From Agrobacterium tumefaciens str. B6 (GTDB taxonomy: Bacteria > Pseudomonadota > Alphaproteobacteria > Rhizobiales > Rhizobiaceae): a DNA stretch of 64,000 nucleotides. The translations under genes and the position numbers were made by a program. Positions 26,889 through 37,702 of the stretch are shown piece after piece. Positions within the stretch are counted from its first letter, which is position 1. The number at the start of each line of letters is the position of its first letter. Under the pieces are notes generated by a model, which saw nothing but the letters and a program-made list of their open reading frames with translations, did not search any database and was not told the origin of the DNA. The stretch spans positions 248,001 to 312,000 of the forward strand of contig NZ_LMVK01000012.1 in the NCBI RefSeq assembly GCF_001541315.1, given 5' to 3'.

Positions 26889-27323
26889 TCACTTCAACCG
26901 GGCTTCAAACAACTTCGGAACGCTACAGGCTTCCTTCGTGGCGAATGTGGACGCGGTCTCAACGTTAAAGGGTGCTTTTCGATGAGCAGCCAACTGTGTC
27001 ATCAGCGCCTCCTGGCAGATCAGCAGTGCTTTGTGAATAATCTGGGCGGGTCTACCGGAAACGCGGTTGCGAAGGTAAGTTGCGCGGCCTTCGGCAATAT
27101 AAATTGCCGAACGTACATTTGATACTGCGTCGACGTATATGCCTTCGACCTTGGAGAACGGTGTTTTATCTTCGTAAACAGCAGATACTGCGGCATCAAT
27201 CTTATCGATATCGTTGTTTAGCGCCTCAACGTGCTTCATCAGCGCTTCATCGAAAGTAGGTGTCACGCTAACACATGAGGAAAGCGTGAATAGCGAGATG
27301 GCCAAAACATAACTTATCTTCAC
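26889..27323 (-). CDS. Putative small lipoprotein of an AT-rich islet
   Basis: A 144-residue protein with a lipoprotein signal: hydrophobic core at 5-14 and lipobox LSSC with Cys17. I chose the GTG at 27323 because AGGGGGA stands 6 bases before it and the signal peptide then starts properly; an upstream in-frame start at 27413 would add 30 residues with no ribosome site. The mature part is helical and charged (AALNNDIDKIDAAV-type segments), with two Cys further on. No family recognised. It would be anchored in the cell envelope and is co-transcribed with the helical protein gene downstream. Confidence 0.6.
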   Translation of the reverse strand: MKISYVLAISLFTLSSCVSVTPTFDEALMKHVEALNNDIDKIDAAVSAVYEDKTPFSKVEGIYVDAVSNVRSAIYIAEGRATYLRNRVSGRPAQIIHKALLICQEALMTQLAAHRKAPFNVETASTFATKEACSVPKLFEARLK

Positions 27324-27674
27324 GCGATCCCCCTGATATTTGAAACTGTGAAGTGGAAAATGTACAATAGGAATGGATATATAATTTACAGTTGTATGTT
27401 TGGAGTCAAGCACTGGTTGTGATCGGGCTTGGTGATTGTGGTCTGGATCATGTCACTCAAGGTGAAAAGCGGAAAATTTCCCAAATAGGCAGCGCTTTTC
27501 ATAAGGTTTCTTCCGAACCAGCCACGTTAACAGAGGTGGTCGTGTCACCGGTTTCCCGTGGCGCGCGATCGTCGAAAATTCATCATCGGAAATTTATAGG
27601 TCGCGCCACAGATCAAGTTCTGTCGCGGACCTGAAGGGAACCCGTGTCGTCAAGCTTTCGTGTCTGGTCCAGCC
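27324..27674. other. Intergenic region between the islet and rsmA, no gene seen
   Basis: The part next to the lipoprotein gene (27340-27410) is AT-rich and includes a TATATAATTTA stretch that could hold its promoter on the minus strand. The part nearer rsmA (27420-27670) is less AT-rich and shows no believable coding frame, repeat or RNA gene. It may be decayed sequence from the insertion. Confidence 0.45.
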
Positions 27675-28505
27675 TTAGAGGCAGTTCGCCAACGTCACGA
27701 ATTCCTCCACCGACAGCGTTTCCGCTCGCCGCGTGGGATCGATGCCCGCTTTTTCCAGCAGGGTTTCACCGCCAAGGCTTTTCACGCTCTGGCGCAGCAT
27801 CTTGCGGCGCTGGCCGAAGGCGGCTTCCGTGACCTTTTCAAGCTTGGCAACATCGCAGGGCAATGGCTTGTCCTTCGGCAGCAGGTGCACGACGGTGGAG
27901 GTCACTTTTGGCGGCGGGCTGAAGGCCTGTGGCGGGACGTCGAAGGCCATTTCCGCGACCGTGCGCCAGCCGGCGAGAACGCCCAGACGCCCATAATGAT
28001 TGTCGCCTTCTTCCGCCACGATGCGCTGGCCGACTTCCTTCTGGAACATCAGCGTCATGGAAAGCCAGAAGGGTGGCCATTGTTTCGGCAAAAGCCAGTT
28101 GACCAGCAATTGCGTGCCGACATTGTAGGGCAGGTTGGCGATGATGCGCACCGGTTCACCGGCGGGAACCAGAGCCTCGAAATCGGTCTGGAGGGCGTCG
28201 CCCTCGATGACCTCGAGCCGTCCGGGATAATGCGCCTCGATTTCCGCCAGCGCCGGCAGGCAGCGGCTGTCGCGTTCGACGGCGATGACCTTTTTCGCCC
28301 CGAGCGAGAGAATGGCGCGGGTGAGGCCGCCGGGACCGGGACCGACCTCGATCACCGTCACGCCGTCGAGCGGCCCTGCCGTTCTGGCAATCTTCTGGGT
28401 GAGGTTGAGGTCGAACAGGAAGTTCTGACCGAGCGATTTTTTCGCGTCGAGCCCGTGGCGCTGGATGACATCGCGCAGTGGCGGCAGTCCGTCGATGGCC
28501 GCCAT
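27675..28505 (-). CDS. rsmA: 16S rRNA (adenine1518-N6/adenine1519-N6)-dimethyltransferase
   Basis: KsgA/RsmA dimethylates two adjacent adenosines near the 3' end of 16S rRNA. The 276-residue protein starts SLGQNFLFD near 24-32, has the SAM-binding [10 protein letters not shown] at 53-62 and the catalytic NLPY at 124-127. The start ATG overlaps the pdxA stop by one base (TAATG), so translation is coupled. It ends the lptF-lptG-lptD-surA-pdxA-rsmA series. Confidence 0.97.
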   Translation of the reverse strand: MAAIDGLPPLRDVIQRHGLDAKKSLGQNFLFDLNLTQKIARTAGPLDGVTVIEVGPGPGGLTRAILSLGAKKVIAVERDSRCLPALAEIEAHYPGRLEVIEGDALQTDFEALVPAGEPVRIIANLPYNVGTQLLVNWLLPKQWPPFWLSMTLMFQKEVGQRIVAEEGDNHYGRLGVLAGWRTVAEMAFDVPPQAFSPPPKVTSTVVHLLPKDKPLPCDVAKLEKVTEAAFGQRRKMLRQSVKSLGGETLLEKAGIDPTRRAETLSVEEFVTLANCL

Positions 28506-29527
28506 TATGCGCCAACCCGGCTGCGCGCGGAAATCCCCGCCGCCATCTTCAGCGCCGCGACAAGGCTCGCTTCATTGGCAATGCTCTGGCCTGCAATGCC
28601 GCAGGCCGTGCCATGGTCCGGCGAGGTGCGGATGAAGGGTAGCCCAAGCGTGACATTGACGGAATCGTCAAAGCCGAGCGCCTTGGCGGGGATCAGCGCC
28701 TGATCATGATACATGCACACCGCCACGTCATACCGCTTGCGGGCAGCATCGTGGAACATGGTGTCGGCGGGCAGGGGGCCGAAGGCATCGATCCCGTCCT
28801 TCCGCCACCGCATTGTCGCCGGGTGAACGATATCGCGATCCTCGGTGCCGAGTGCGCCATCTTCACCCGCATGTGGGTTGAGGCCGGCAACCGCCAGACG
28901 CGGCGCCTCGATGCCGAATTTTTGCCGGAGATCGGCATCGATGATCTGGCAGGTCGTGACGATCAGTTCTTCCGTCAGGGCTGCCGGCACGTCTTTCACG
29001 GGGATGTGGATCGTCACCGGGACGACACGGACCTTGGGTCCGGCAATCATCATGACAGGCGTCACCTGTTCGCCGGTCTGGCGCAAGGCGAGATCGGCCA
29101 GAAACTCCGTATGACCGGGGAAGCCGAAGCCCGCCTCGTATAGCACCGATTTCGCGATCGGATTGGTGACAACGGCAGCAGCTTTGCCCTCGACCGTCAG
29201 GGAAACGGCGGTCTCGATGGCCTTGATCGTGGCATGGGCCGCGCCGACATGCGGCTGGCCGGCCTGCACTTCGAAGCCGACAGGAAGCGGGAGGATGGGG
29301 AAAGCGCGTTCGAACAGGCCGACGGCATTCTCCGCATCGCAGGTCTCGATATTGACCGGAATGCCGATCAGCGCTGCACGGCTCGCCACCACATCGGGGT
29401 CGCCGATGAAGATGAAGGGCGGCACGCCGCTCTCCCGGCGCTTTGCCCAGGCGGTGATGGCGATGTCGGGGCCGATACCGGCTGGATCTCCCTGTGTCAG
29501 GGCAAGCGGCAGGGATGCATATGTCAC
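28505..29527 (-). CDS. pdxA: 4-hydroxythreonine-4-phosphate dehydrogenase
   Basis: NAD-dependent step of the DXP-dependent vitamin B6 pathway. The sequence begins [15 protein letters not shown], has the [11 protein letters not shown] segment with a metal-binding His, and ends [18 protein letters not shown], all typical of PdxA. I use a GTG start at 29527 (340 residues); an in-frame TTG at 29551, 2 bases after the surA-like gene, would give 348. Neither has a strong ribosome site. rsmA follows with a one-base overlap, as commonly seen. Confidence 0.94.
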   Translation of the reverse strand: MTYASLPLALTQGDPAGIGPDIAITAWAKRRESGVPPFIFIGDPDVVASRAALIGIPVNIETCDAENAVGLFERAFPILPLPVGFEVQAGQPHVGAAHATIKAIETAVSLTVEGKAAAVVTNPIAKSVLYEAGFGFPGHTEFLADLALRQTGEQVTPVMMIAGPKVRVVPVTIHIPVKDVPAALTEELIVTTCQIIDADLRQKFGIEAPRLAVAGLNPHAGEDGALGTEDRDIVHPATMRWRKDGIDAFGPLPADTMFHDAARKRYDVAVCMYHDQALIPAKALGFDDSVNVTLGLPFIRTSPDHGTACGIAGQSIANEASLVAALKMAAGISARSRVGA

Positions 29528-29553
29528 GGAAAGACCCGGCTCTTGTATCAATA

Positions 29554-30501
29554 TCAGGTGTTGACGATCTGCGCCTTCTTGCGCAGCTCATCCATATATT
29601 TCTTTTCGTTCGGGTTTTCGCCGTCCTTGGCCTTCATCAGGTCTTCGGACTTGAACACCATTTCCGCCGCATAGTCGTCGGAAACCTGACGCTGCTTGCA
29701 GATGGCCAGATATTCGACGCCCTTTTCGGTCACGCGCGTTCCGGTGGTGCCGCCTTCCTTGGTCTTTTCCACCAAAGCTTTCCAGTCTTCCGGAAGTTCG
29801 GGGGCCAGAATGCGGCCGAGGTCCTTGATCGCCACGTCGCGCATGGTCGCGGCAAAGCTCATGGCCTGGTCGCAGCCGGGGTAACGCTTGCGCGAGGCTT
29901 CAGCCTCAGCCTTGCGCTTGCCGGTAATGGCATTACGCTTCGATTCCGGGATGACGAAGATGACCTGCTGCAGGAAATATTCCGTGGTGACGGGCTTGTC
30001 GCCGCGTTCCTTCAGGCGGGTCACGAGATCCTGCGTCGACATCTTGCCGCGGGCGCCATAACGGGCGTTGACAAGACGTGGCCAGCTCATCTGAATGGCG
30101 ATGAAGGACTTGAAATGGTCGGCGCCGACACCCGCCTGCGACAGCACCTTCGTCAGTTGCTGCGGGGTCATCTTGTTGTTGCCGGCAAAGCGTGCGAAGG
30201 CCGCATCGACATCGTCGGTGCTGACCGACATTTTCACGCGGCCGATTTCCTCGCGCTTCAGCGCCTCATCGACAAGCTGCTCACGCGCTTTTTCATTGAG
30301 ATTACCGGACTGGCGCTGCAGCTTCAGGAAGGCGACGCGCTTGGCGATATCGTCATTGGTGATGGGTGTCTTGTTGACGACAATCTTGACGGTGCTGTCG
30401 GCGAAGGCCTGGCCGGCATAGGGCACAATGGCCATGGGAACGGCGAATATCGCAAAGGCAAAAGCAGCGCCACGCAAAGCCGTCTTTCCGAAATTCATCA
30501 T
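29554..30501 (-). CDS. SurA-like periplasmic chaperone
   Basis: A 315-residue exported protein with a signal peptide ending near QAFA (about residue 34) and a SurA N-terminal domain ([20 protein letters not shown] near 40). I see no clear parvulin domain, so it may be a chaperone without isomerase activity. SurA helps fold outer-membrane proteins, including LptD, encoded just upstream. The ATG at 30501 has GGGAG 6 bases before it; a second ATG follows at once. Between lptD and this gene lie about 300 bp with a terminator at 30758-30792, so it probably also has its own promoter. Confidence 0.85.
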   Translation of the reverse strand: MMNFGKTALRGAAFAFAIFAVPMAIVPYAGQAFADSTVKIVVNKTPITNDDIAKRVAFLKLQRQSGNLNEKAREQLVDEALKREEIGRVKMSVSTDDVDAAFARFAGNNKMTPQQLTKVLSQAGVGADHFKSFIAIQMSWPRLVNARYGARGKMSTQDLVTRLKERGDKPVTTEYFLQQVIFVIPESKRNAITGKRKAEAEASRKRYPGCDQAMSFAATMRDVAIKDLGRILAPELPEDWKALVEKTKEGGTTGTRVTEKGVEYLAICKQRQVSDDYAAEMVFKSEDLMKAKDGENPNEKKYMDELRKKAQIVNT

Positions 30502-30757
30502 ATCCTTCTCCCTTTCGTCGGGCAGGGTCCTGTTGCCCTGTCCCGCCAATCTGTTTTGTCTGATGAGGGGATCATCGAACTCTCCCGCTCTTCAGGCCTG
30601 CACCTGTGCATCCACACCGCAAATTTGCCACGTATATATCATCGCGATCCGCAAGACGGCAATGTGTCGGTTTGTTGAAAGAAAACCCGATAGGTTCCAT
30701 GCGCGGCCGACATTGGCGTGTTGTTGCGGCGAAACCGTGGCTTTACTGGCCAAATGG

Positions 30758-30792
30758 TAAAAAGGCAGGCCACGATGCTGCGTAACCTGCCT
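30758..30792 (-). terminator. Terminator after lptD
   Basis: AGGCAGG and CCTGCCT form a stem on the minus strand, with a long loop, followed by TTTTTACC. It lies about 7 bases after the lptD stop, and would partly separate lptFGD from surA-pdxA-rsmA. Confidence 0.7.
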
Positions 30793-30798
30793 CTAAAC

Positions 30799-33180
30799 TC
30801 AGTAGTTGTTTGGCTTCCAGCCGATATCCATGTCGTTCCAGTCATCGTTTGCTGAACCGATGCTGATATCGCCGAGCGTCCGGAAGGCCAGACGGGCATT
30901 GATCGACCAGTCATTGGCGGCCTGGCGGCTGGAATTGATATTGCCTTCGTCGGAATAGCTGACCGTCAAGATCGTGCATTCATCCTGATAGGCAATGCCG
31001 ATACGGCGCTCGGCAGCAAATTTTCCGTTCAGATCGTAGTTGATCGAGCCAAACAGCGACCAGTTGTCGTCCATACGCAGTGTGCCGGAGGCCTGAATGA
31101 TATCGCGGTCTTCGTTATAGCCATATTTCGGCTGCGCCTTGACCTGCGTATAGCTGAGCTTGCCGGTGAGGCGGCGATCCGAATAGCTGATGCCGGTTTC
31201 CGACCGGTTGATGTCGAGATCGTCCTTGTCGAGACGCAGGCTGGAAGACAGAGAAAGACCGATCGGCGCATCGAAAGCAGCCATGGCGACGTAATCCGAA
31301 CGGTCGGATTCGAGGCCGGAATTGGCGCCTGCATTGACGAGATCGTAGGAGGCGAAAGAGTTGTCGCCCGCCAGATGGAAGGACTGGCCGGCAATGGCGC
31401 GAACGCCGTAGCCGTTGTCGAAGGTACCGTTATAGCGGAAGCCGATGTTGGCGCGCGTGCCGCCTTCGATGCGGTCGAAGCCGGAGAATTTGTCGCGTTC
31501 GAACAGATTGGTCGCGTCGAATACGAATGCCTGTGCGTCCTCGTTCGGAAGGCGGCCGGCATATTGTTCGTTCGGGCGCACGAAAATCTGCGCAATGGGT
31601 TCAATCACATGGCTGCTGTTGAGTGCCGTGAACAGCCAGGGATAACGCACTTCCAGGCCGCCGGTGACCATGCCGCGGAAAGCCGCACCGTCATTCATCA
31701 TGCCCTCATAGGCATAGGAGGTGCCGCCCGAGGTGAAGGCCGCGGGAGACATATCCGTCCAGAGCGCGTCACCGCGTGCAGCGAGGATCGGCGTGATCTG
31801 CAGGCCGCTGTCCATCGTGAAGGTGCGTTTCCACTCGGCTTCGGTGGAAAGGCGCGTATAGTCGCCTTCAAGCCCGCTGAAGCGCGGATAACCGCCAAGC
31901 GCGTAGGCATCCTGCTTCAAGCGCGTGATGCTCGTCAGGTTGGTGGTCAGCGAAAGCTCGCCGCCATAGATCGGATCCGGCACGAAATAACGATAGTCGA
32001 CAACCGGATGGACGATGGCCTGCTTGCGTTCCTTGGATTCGGTATTGTCCGTGTCCTGAACGTTGAAATAATAACCACGGGCTTCGAAGCTGTTACGCTC
32101 GCTCGCGCCGGTCAGGTAGATCTGGTTGGTCTGAACGTCGTTTTTATAACCCTTCAGCCCATAGGTGCGCGAAAAGTTATTGTCGGTCTGCACCATGGCA
32201 TCCCAGCCGAACGCCCAGCGCGGGTTGATCGAGAAATCACCCTTGCTTGCGATCATGCCACGATTGTCGTTGAGCGCATCGCTGGTGCCGGCCGTGAAGG
32301 TATCGGACTTCTGCTGGCTGATGCCGGCGATCGTGACCGTATGCATACCGGTTTCGAAGCGCTGGCGCAGTTCCGCCTGCAGCAGCAGACCCTGCGTCGT
32401 GTAATAGGTCGGCGTGACGGTCACGTCCGAGGTGTCGGACAGAACGTGGAAATAGGGGACGCCGATGCCGAAACCGAGATTGTCGGTAATGCTCATCTGC
32501 GGGAACAGGAAGCCCGATTTGCGCTTCACTGTATTGTCCGGAACCGTGAGGAACGGCAGATAGGCGATCGAATGGCCGAAAAGCTGCAGACGGGCCTTTT
32601 CCAGCCGGATCGTATGGGTCTTGCCGTCCTGAACGACGCGTTCCGCCTTGACCTGCCACAGAGGCGCCTTTTCGGGCCGCTCGGCGCAGGGCAGACACGC
32701 GGTGTAGACGCCGTTGTTGAGGACCATCAGGTCGCCTTCGAGACGCTCGGCACTTTCACCCGCGATACGGGTATTGTCCGTGGTCTCGACGCGCAGGGCA
32801 TTAACGAAGCCCTGACCGAAATCGTCGGTGACGTCCATCTCGTCGGCATAGATCTTGTTGCCGCCCGGCTCGATCAGCTCGATGTTGCCATGGGCAATCA
32901 CGCGGCCGGTCTGCTGGTTATATTCCACTTGCTGGGCCACCATGCGGTAGCCCGAATATTTCATGCGAACGACGCCCTTCGCGATGACGCGCTGGGAATC
33001 GCGATTATAGGTCAGTTCATTTGCTGTAAGCAGGAGTTTCGAATCGTCTTGGCTTGCCGACGCAAGCAAACCATCCTGGCCGAAAGCGACCGGGCTGGAT
33101 GCCAAATACGCGCACACAGCGGCACCTGTCAGAAGGGCCGTCCAAAGCCGCCTGATATTCCCGCGGTCATATACCGCCAC
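30799..33180 (-). CDS. lptD: LPS-assembly protein LptD
   Basis: The outer-membrane beta-barrel that places lipopolysaccharide in the outer leaflet with LptE. The 793-residue protein has a signal peptide (about 1-34, ending near AFG), an OstA/LptA-like periplasmic domain (about 50-190; NRDSQRVIAKGVVRM, then VTDDFGQGFVNALRV) and a long C-terminal beta-barrel. A Cys pair (CLPCAERPEKAP) near 160 could form the disulphides seen in LptD. It follows lptG with no gap on the same strand, giving LptF-LptG-LptD. Confidence 0.95.
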   Translation of the reverse strand: MAVYDRGNIRRLWTALLTGAAVCAYLASSPVAFGQDGLLASASQDDSKLLLTANELTYNRDSQRVIAKGVVRMKYSGYRMVAQQVEYNQQTGRVIAHGNIELIEPGGNKIYADEMDVTDDFGQGFVNALRVETTDNTRIAGESAERLEGDLMVLNNGVYTACLPCAERPEKAPLWQVKAERVVQDGKTHTIRLEKARLQLFGHSIAYLPFLTVPDNTVKRKSGFLFPQMSITDNLGFGIGVPYFHVLSDTSDVTVTPTYYTTQGLLLQAELRQRFETGMHTVTIAGISQQKSDTFTAGTSDALNDNRGMIASKGDFSINPRWAFGWDAMVQTDNNFSRTYGLKGYKNDVQTNQIYLTGASERNSFEARGYYFNVQDTDNTESKERKQAIVHPVVDYRYFVPDPIYGGELSLTTNLTSITRLKQDAYALGGYPRFSGLEGDYTRLSTEAEWKRTFTMDSGLQITPILAARGDALWTDMSPAAFTSGGTSYAYEGMMNDGAAFRGMVTGGLEVRYPWLFTALNSSHVIEPIAQIFVRPNEQYAGRLPNEDAQAFVFDATNLFERDKFSGFDRIEGGTRANIGFRYNGTFDNGYGVRAIAGQSFHLAGDNSFASYDLVNAGANSGLESDRSDYVAMAAFDAPIGLSLSSSLRLDKDDLDINRSETGISYSDRRLTGKLSYTQVKAQPKYGYNEDRDIIQASGTLRMDDNWSLFGSINYDLNGKFAAERRIGIAYQDECTILTVSYSDEGNINSSRQAANDWSINARLAFRTLGDISIGSANDDWNDMDIGWKPNNY

Positions 33181-34269
33181 TTAGCCGTCCTCCTGATGAA
33201 GCAGAATGGTTGCCCCCAAAGCCAACGCCACGACGACTGGAACCCAGACCGCGACGGTGGGAGGGACAACACCACCACTCCCGAATGCCCTTACGAGCAC
33301 GGTTACTACATAAAGCACGAAGCCGGAAACGATTCCACCCAGAATCACGGAGCGCGACTGGGCGAAGCGGCTGAACTTTAATGAAACGGTCGCGGCGATC
33401 AAGGTCATCGCAACCAGAAGCAGGGGCGTCGATAGCAGGAAATGATACTGCGTCTCAAGCGCCTTTGAAGATAGTCCAAAGGACTTTGCAACTTCGATCT
33501 TGTGAGAAAGGTCAAAGAAAGCAACGGTTTCCGTCTGCGTCATGCGTTCCTGGACAAATTCCCGTCTCAGATTGGTACTGATCCGCGTGCTCTCTTGCCG
33601 AACTGGCACATGTCCTGCACGTGTTTCCGAAACGCCGTTAAGAAGCCAGTAACCATCTTCCAATTTAGCCGACTTCGCATCCTGCCGCGAGACGATGTTT
33701 CCGTCCTTGTCGAGGTGGATCAGAACCACATCGAGAAGCATCGTTCCGTTGTCCTCGAAGCTCTTGGCGCCGATGATCGTATCCTGGCCACCACTTGTCT
33801 GGCGCATCCACGGAATGATCTCCTGCTGGCGGCCGCCGCCTGCTTCATTGCGCAGACCGGCTTCCATCGCCAGCGACTTGTTCTGGCCCCATGCCGCGAT
33901 GGGGTTCAGAATGATGACGGACAGGATGCCGATGAAAACCGCGCCGAGCACGAAGGGAAGGATGAATTGCCAGGCGGAAATGCCGGCAGCGCGCGTCACC
34001 ACCAGCTCGTAGCGCCGGTTGAGCGAGATCAGCGTCGTCATGCCGACGAATAGGGCGATAAAGGGAACGGTCTGCTGCAGGATTAGCGGCAGGCGAAGCG
34101 CCGTGAGGCCAAGCGCGGCCGGAACGGAATAGCCGGGCAGGCCGGACATGCGCCGTGCAGTCTCGCTGAAATCGGCAAGGTAAATGATCGAGGACACGCC
34201 GAGCACGAACCAGATGGCGGTGATCAGATAGCGTTTCAGGAAATACCGGGAGAGCGTGTTGAAAATCAT
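33181..34269 (-). CDS. lptG: LPS export ABC transporter permease LptG
   Basis: Inner-membrane half of the LptB2FG complex that extracts LPS. The 362-residue YjgP/YjgQ-family protein has membrane helices at about 12-32, 55-90 and 100-120, a periplasmic beta-jellyroll part (about 135-265) and C-terminal helices. The ATG at 34269 overlaps the lptF stop by 4 bases (ATGA); an open frame further upstream runs antisense or inside lptF and is not used. Confidence 0.95.
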   Translation of the reverse strand: MIFNTLSRYFLKRYLITAIWFVLGVSSIIYLADFSETARRMSGLPGYSVPAALGLTALRLPLILQQTVPFIALFVGMTTLISLNRRYELVVTRAAGISAWQFILPFVLGAVFIGILSVIILNPIAAWGQNKSLAMEAGLRNEAGGGRQQEIIPWMRQTSGGQDTIIGAKSFEDNGTMLLDVVLIHLDKDGNIVSRQDAKSAKLEDGYWLLNGVSETRAGHVPVRQESTRISTNLRREFVQERMTQTETVAFFDLSHKIEVAKSFGLSSKALETQYHFLLSTPLLLVAMTLIAATVSLKFSRFAQSRSVILGGIVSGFVLYVVTVLVRAFGSGGVVPPTVAVWVPVVVALALGATILLHQEDG

Positions 34270-35435
34270 GCGTTGCCGCTCCCAGAGCTTTTCGCCATCC
34301 GGCTGGAGAAGAGACGGCGCAGACGACCCATCGCATCGGCGATGACCTTCGGCATTTTCGGCTTGCGACCGGTCAGCAGAATGAAGGCGGCAGCGGCGCC
34401 GCTGAGGCCCGGAACGGCATAGACCAGCGGAATGAAGGCTGCGCTCTGCTTGATCTGATTGGTGACATAAAAACCAAGCCACCGCAGTATGAAGGCCGTC
34501 ACCAGCGCAGCGACCATCGGATGCATGCGCGCCTCGCGATGCGAACGGGCGTCAGCGGCGATGACCAGTGAAATCAGCGCGAAGGAAAAGGCGAACATCC
34601 AGTCCGACAGGCGCTTGTGCAACTCGCTGCGGAAATTCTCCGGCGAGCGCTTGTAGCTCGCATTGTTCTCGTCGGGCGAGAGAAGGAAACCGAGGCTGGC
34701 ATCGCCGGGAGAGAGCGACGGCTCCGAATCCTGTTTTTCCGACATGGTCGAAAGGTCGAAGGCGTAGGACAGGAACTTGACGATCGAGACCTTGCCGTCG
34801 GGCGTCTTCTGCTGCACTTCGCCGTCGCGCATGGTCAGCGAGGTGCCGCTTTCGTCGATCATGCCTTCCTTGGCATAATAGATGAGGTCGAAATTAGGAT
34901 CGCGGCGGTCGGCGACGAACAGGCCCTTGAGAATACGGCCCTGCCGCTGCGCAATCTGCACATAGAGACCATCCTGAATGGTGCGGAAGGTCTTTTCCTC
35001 GATCACCGAAGACAGAAGGTCGGCATAGGCGGCGGCCACCATCTGCCGGGCGGAGCTGCGGGCCGGCGGCTCGATGAAATTGGTGATGGTGAAGGAAAGG
35101 GCGCTCAGAACGGCGGCCAGAATGAGAACCGGGCGATACATCACCGAACGCGGCGATCCAGCCGCATCGATAATGGCAAGCTCGGAATCATTGTTCATCG
35201 TCGTGAAGATCTGGGTGATGCCGATGACAAGCGCGAAAGGCAGCACGACGGGAATGAGCGTCGGCAGGATCATCGTCGCGAGCGCCATGAAGGAGCCCAT
35301 CGACTGGCCCGTATCGGTCACGAGATTGATTCTCTGGAGAACCTGGATGGTCCAGATGATGGCCAGCACCGGCAGCAGCGCGACCAGAAACATCTGCGTT
35401 GTCCGCCGCAGGATATAGTTCTCGAGAAGCTTCAT
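34266..35435 (-). CDS. lptF: LPS export ABC transporter permease LptF
   Basis: Partner of LptG in the LPS exporter. The 389-residue protein has the same YjgP/YjgQ design: N-terminal helices (MKLLENYILRRT, then a helix near 15-32), a periplasmic domain and three C-terminal helices, followed by a basic cytoplasmic tail of about 45 residues. It begins the operon; the pepA gene is divergent across about 300 bp that must contain both promoters. Confidence 0.95.
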   Translation of the reverse strand: MKLLENYILRRTTQMFLVALLPVLAIIWTIQVLQRINLVTDTGQSMGSFMALATMILPTLIPVVLPFALVIGITQIFTTMNNDSELAIIDAAGSPRSVMYRPVLILAAVLSALSFTITNFIEPPARSSARQMVAAAYADLLSSVIEEKTFRTIQDGLYVQIAQRQGRILKGLFVADRRDPNFDLIYYAKEGMIDESGTSLTMRDGEVQQKTPDGKVSIVKFLSYAFDLSTMSEKQDSEPSLSPGDASLGFLLSPDENNASYKRSPENFRSELHKRLSDWMFAFSFALISLVIAADARSHREARMHPMVAALVTAFILRWLGFYVTNQIKQSAAFIPLVYAVPGLSGAAAAFILLTGRKPKMPKVIADAMGRLRRLFSSRMAKSSGSGNA

Positions 35436-35733
35436 ACGGCCCTGTTCGATATTGTTTTTCCGTGCGATCGCTCGCCGGATTTCCGCTTATCTAATCGCAT
35501 CGTTTGCAATTGGCTATTCCGGCATGCTCACAAATATGTTTTGCGCGACGATTTTTCCGTCGCCTGTGTCTTTTTGTGGAACAAGCTGTCGGTTTCATGA
35601 CGTGATTTCGCATTCCACAAAAATGCCTTTCCTTTAACGACTGTAGGCCTTTAAAGAATGCGGGGTTGCGCCCCCGGCCGAAAAGGCCATGATCATGCGC
35701 ATCGTGCAAGTCGTCCAAGAAGAGCAGGAAAAC

Positions 35734-37227
35734 ATGTCCGCTAAATTCGATATATCTTTCGCCAATTCCGCCTCGCTGGAAAATGCCCTGGCCGTTGTGC
35801 TGCAAGCCTCGGGTGAGGCGCAGGCCGTCGCCGGTGCTTCCGAGGCCGACCCGGGCGGCGTGATCGAGAGGGCGGCGAAGATCTCGGGCTTTTCCGCAAA
35901 GTCCATGACGACGCTCGACGTGATCGCGCCACAGGGTTCCGCCGCCGACCGGCTGCTCGTCATCGGGCTAGGCAAGCCGTCGAAGCTGATCGCCCATGAC
36001 TGGCTGCGCGCCGGCGGCACCGCCGCCGCCAACTTCAAGAAGGCCGACAAGGTCGTCATCTATCTCGATGCGCCGGGCGTAGAGGCAGGCGGGCAGGCTG
36101 CTGCGGATTTCGCGCTCGGCGTTCTGCTGCGCGCTTACAGCTTCGATGCCTACAAGACCAAGAAAAAGTCCGATGATGAAAAGACGCCGAAAAAGGTCGG
36201 TATCGTCATCGTCACGGCTGCGTATCAGGAAGCGGAAAAGGCCTTTGCCGTGTCGGAGGCGGTTGCGGGCGGCGTTACTCTGGCGCGCGATCTCGTCAAT
36301 CTGCCGCCGAACGCTCTCGGCCCGGTTGAATTCGCTGAAAAGGCGGAGGAACTGCGCAAACTCGGCGTCGAGGTGGAAGTTCTCGGCGAGAAAGAGCTGA
36401 AGAAGCTTGGCATGAATGCGCTTCTCGGCGTCGCGCAGGGTTCAGCGCGTCCGCCACGGCTTGCGGTGATGCAGTGGAACGGCGGCAACAAGAAAGACGA
36501 GCCGATTGCCTTTGTCGGCAAGGGTGTCGTTTTCGATACTGGCGGCATTTCGCTGAAGCCCGGCCTCAATATGGAGGATATGAAGGGTGACATGGGCGGC
36601 GCTGCTGCCGTCACCGGCCTGATGCATGTGCTCGCAGCCCGCAAGGCCAAGGCAAACGTGATCGGCGTCATCGGCCTTGTCGAGAACATGCCTGACGGCA
36701 ATGCCCAGCGTCCGGGCGATATCGTCACCTCCATGTCTGGCCAGACCATCGAGATCATCAATACCGATGCCGAAGGCCGGCTGGTTCTGGCCGATGCGCT
36801 CTGGTACACCAAGGACCGCTTCAACCCGAAATTCATGGTGAACCTCGCGACGCTGACGGGCGCCATCACGGTTGCGCTCGGCAATCTGCAGGCCGGCCTT
36901 TTCTCCAATGATGACGAGCTTTCAGCGCGTCTTGCGCAGGCGGGCGACGTGACAGCCGAAAAACTGTGGCGCATGCCGCTTAGCAAGGATTACGACAAGA
37001 TCATCGATTCCAAATTCGCCGACATGAAGAACAGCTCGGGCCGTCTGGCGGGTTCCGTCACCGCCGCGCAGTTCCTCAAGCGTTTTGTGGGTGAAACATC
37101 CTGGGCGCATCTCGATATCGCCGGCACCGCAATGGGTTCGCCACTGACCGAGATCAATCAGTCCTGGGGCTCGGGCTACGGCGTCAGGCTGCTGAACGAA
37201 CTCGTTCGCGCCCATTACGAAGATTGA
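35734..37227 (+). CDS. pepA: Leucyl aminopeptidase
   Basis: A 497-residue M17 aminopeptidase with two metal ions that removes N-terminal residues from peptides; E. coli PepA also binds DNA in Xer recombination. The catalytic domain shows [16 protein letters not shown] (about 261-276) and NTDAEGRL at 343-350. The ATG at 35734 is preceded by AGGA; an in-frame start at 35689 is less likely. holC follows 25 bases later, an arrangement also known elsewhere. Confidence 0.96.
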   Translation: MSAKFDISFANSASLENALAVVLQASGEAQAVAGASEADPGGVIERAAKISGFSAKSMTTLDVIAPQGSAADRLLVIGLGKPSKLIAHDWLRAGGTAAANFKKADKVVIYLDAPGVEAGGQAAADFALGVLLRAYSFDAYKTKKKSDDEKTPKKVGIVIVTAAYQEAEKAFAVSEAVAGGVTLARDLVNLPPNALGPVEFAEKAEELRKLGVEVEVLGEKELKKLGMNALLGVAQGSARPPRLAVMQWNGGNKKDEPIAFVGKGVVFDTGGISLKPGLNMEDMKGDMGGAAAVTGLMHVLAARKAKANVIGVIGLVENMPDGNAQRPGDIVTSMSGQTIEIINTDAEGRLVLADALWYTKDRFNPKFMVNLATLTGAITVALGNLQAGLFSNDDELSARLAQAGDVTAEKLWRMPLSKDYDKIIDSKFADMKNSSGRLAGSVTAAQFLKRFVGETSWAHLDIAGTAMGSPLTEINQSWGSGYGVRLLNELVRAHYED

Positions 37228-37252
37228 AACGAGTGGGGCGGCACGTCTGCGG

Positions 37253-37702
37253 ATGACTGAAATTCTGTTCTACCATCTGACGGAATCGAAGCTGGAGGAC
37301 GCGTTGCCGCCTTTGCTCGAGAAATCGCTGGAGCGCGGCTGGAAGGTCGCGATCCAGACGGCGGGCGAGGAGCGTCGTGATTTCCTCGACACGCATCTGT
37401 GGACCTTTCGTGACGACAGCTTCCTGCCGCACGCCACCGATACTTCGCCCGCACCGCAAAGTCAGCCGATTCTCCTGACGGCGTCGGACGAAAATGCCAA
37501 CGCGGCGAGTGTCCGCTTTGTCGTTGATGGCGCAGAGCCGCCAGCGGTGGAAGCCTATGAGCGTATCGTGTTCATGTTCGACGGATACGATGCCTACCAG
37601 CTTGAAATGGCGCGAAATCACTGGAAGAGGCTGAAAACAGAGGGGCATTCTCTGACTTACTGGCAGCAGTCCCCTGAAGGCCGCTGGCAGAAGAAGGCCT
37701 GA
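37253..37702 (+). CDS. holC: DNA polymerase III subunit chi
   Basis: HolC links the clamp loader to SSB at the replication fork. The 149-residue protein opens MTEILFYHLTES and has the KVAIQTAGEERRDFLDTHLWTF segment and a late FMFDGYDAYQLEMARNHW stretch, which match alphaproteobacterial HolC. It sits just after pepA and is probably co-transcribed. Confidence 0.92.
   Translation: MTEILFYHLTESKLEDALPPLLEKSLERGWKVAIQTAGEERRDFLDTHLWTFRDDSFLPHATDTSPAPQSQPILLTASDENANAASVRFVVDGAEPPAVEAYERIVFMFDGYDAYQLEMARNHWKRLKTEGHSLTYWQQSPEGRWQKKA

Noticed and set aside
27392..27634. 80-codon frame between the AT-rich islet and rsmA
   Set aside because: No ribosome site, no recognisable family, and the region looks like decayed intergenic DNA; evidence too weak to list.
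31375..33381. 668-codon open frame opposite lptD
   Set aside because: It mirrors lptD on the other strand; the translation is rich in Arg, His, Ala and Gly without motifs, as expected for antisense reading.
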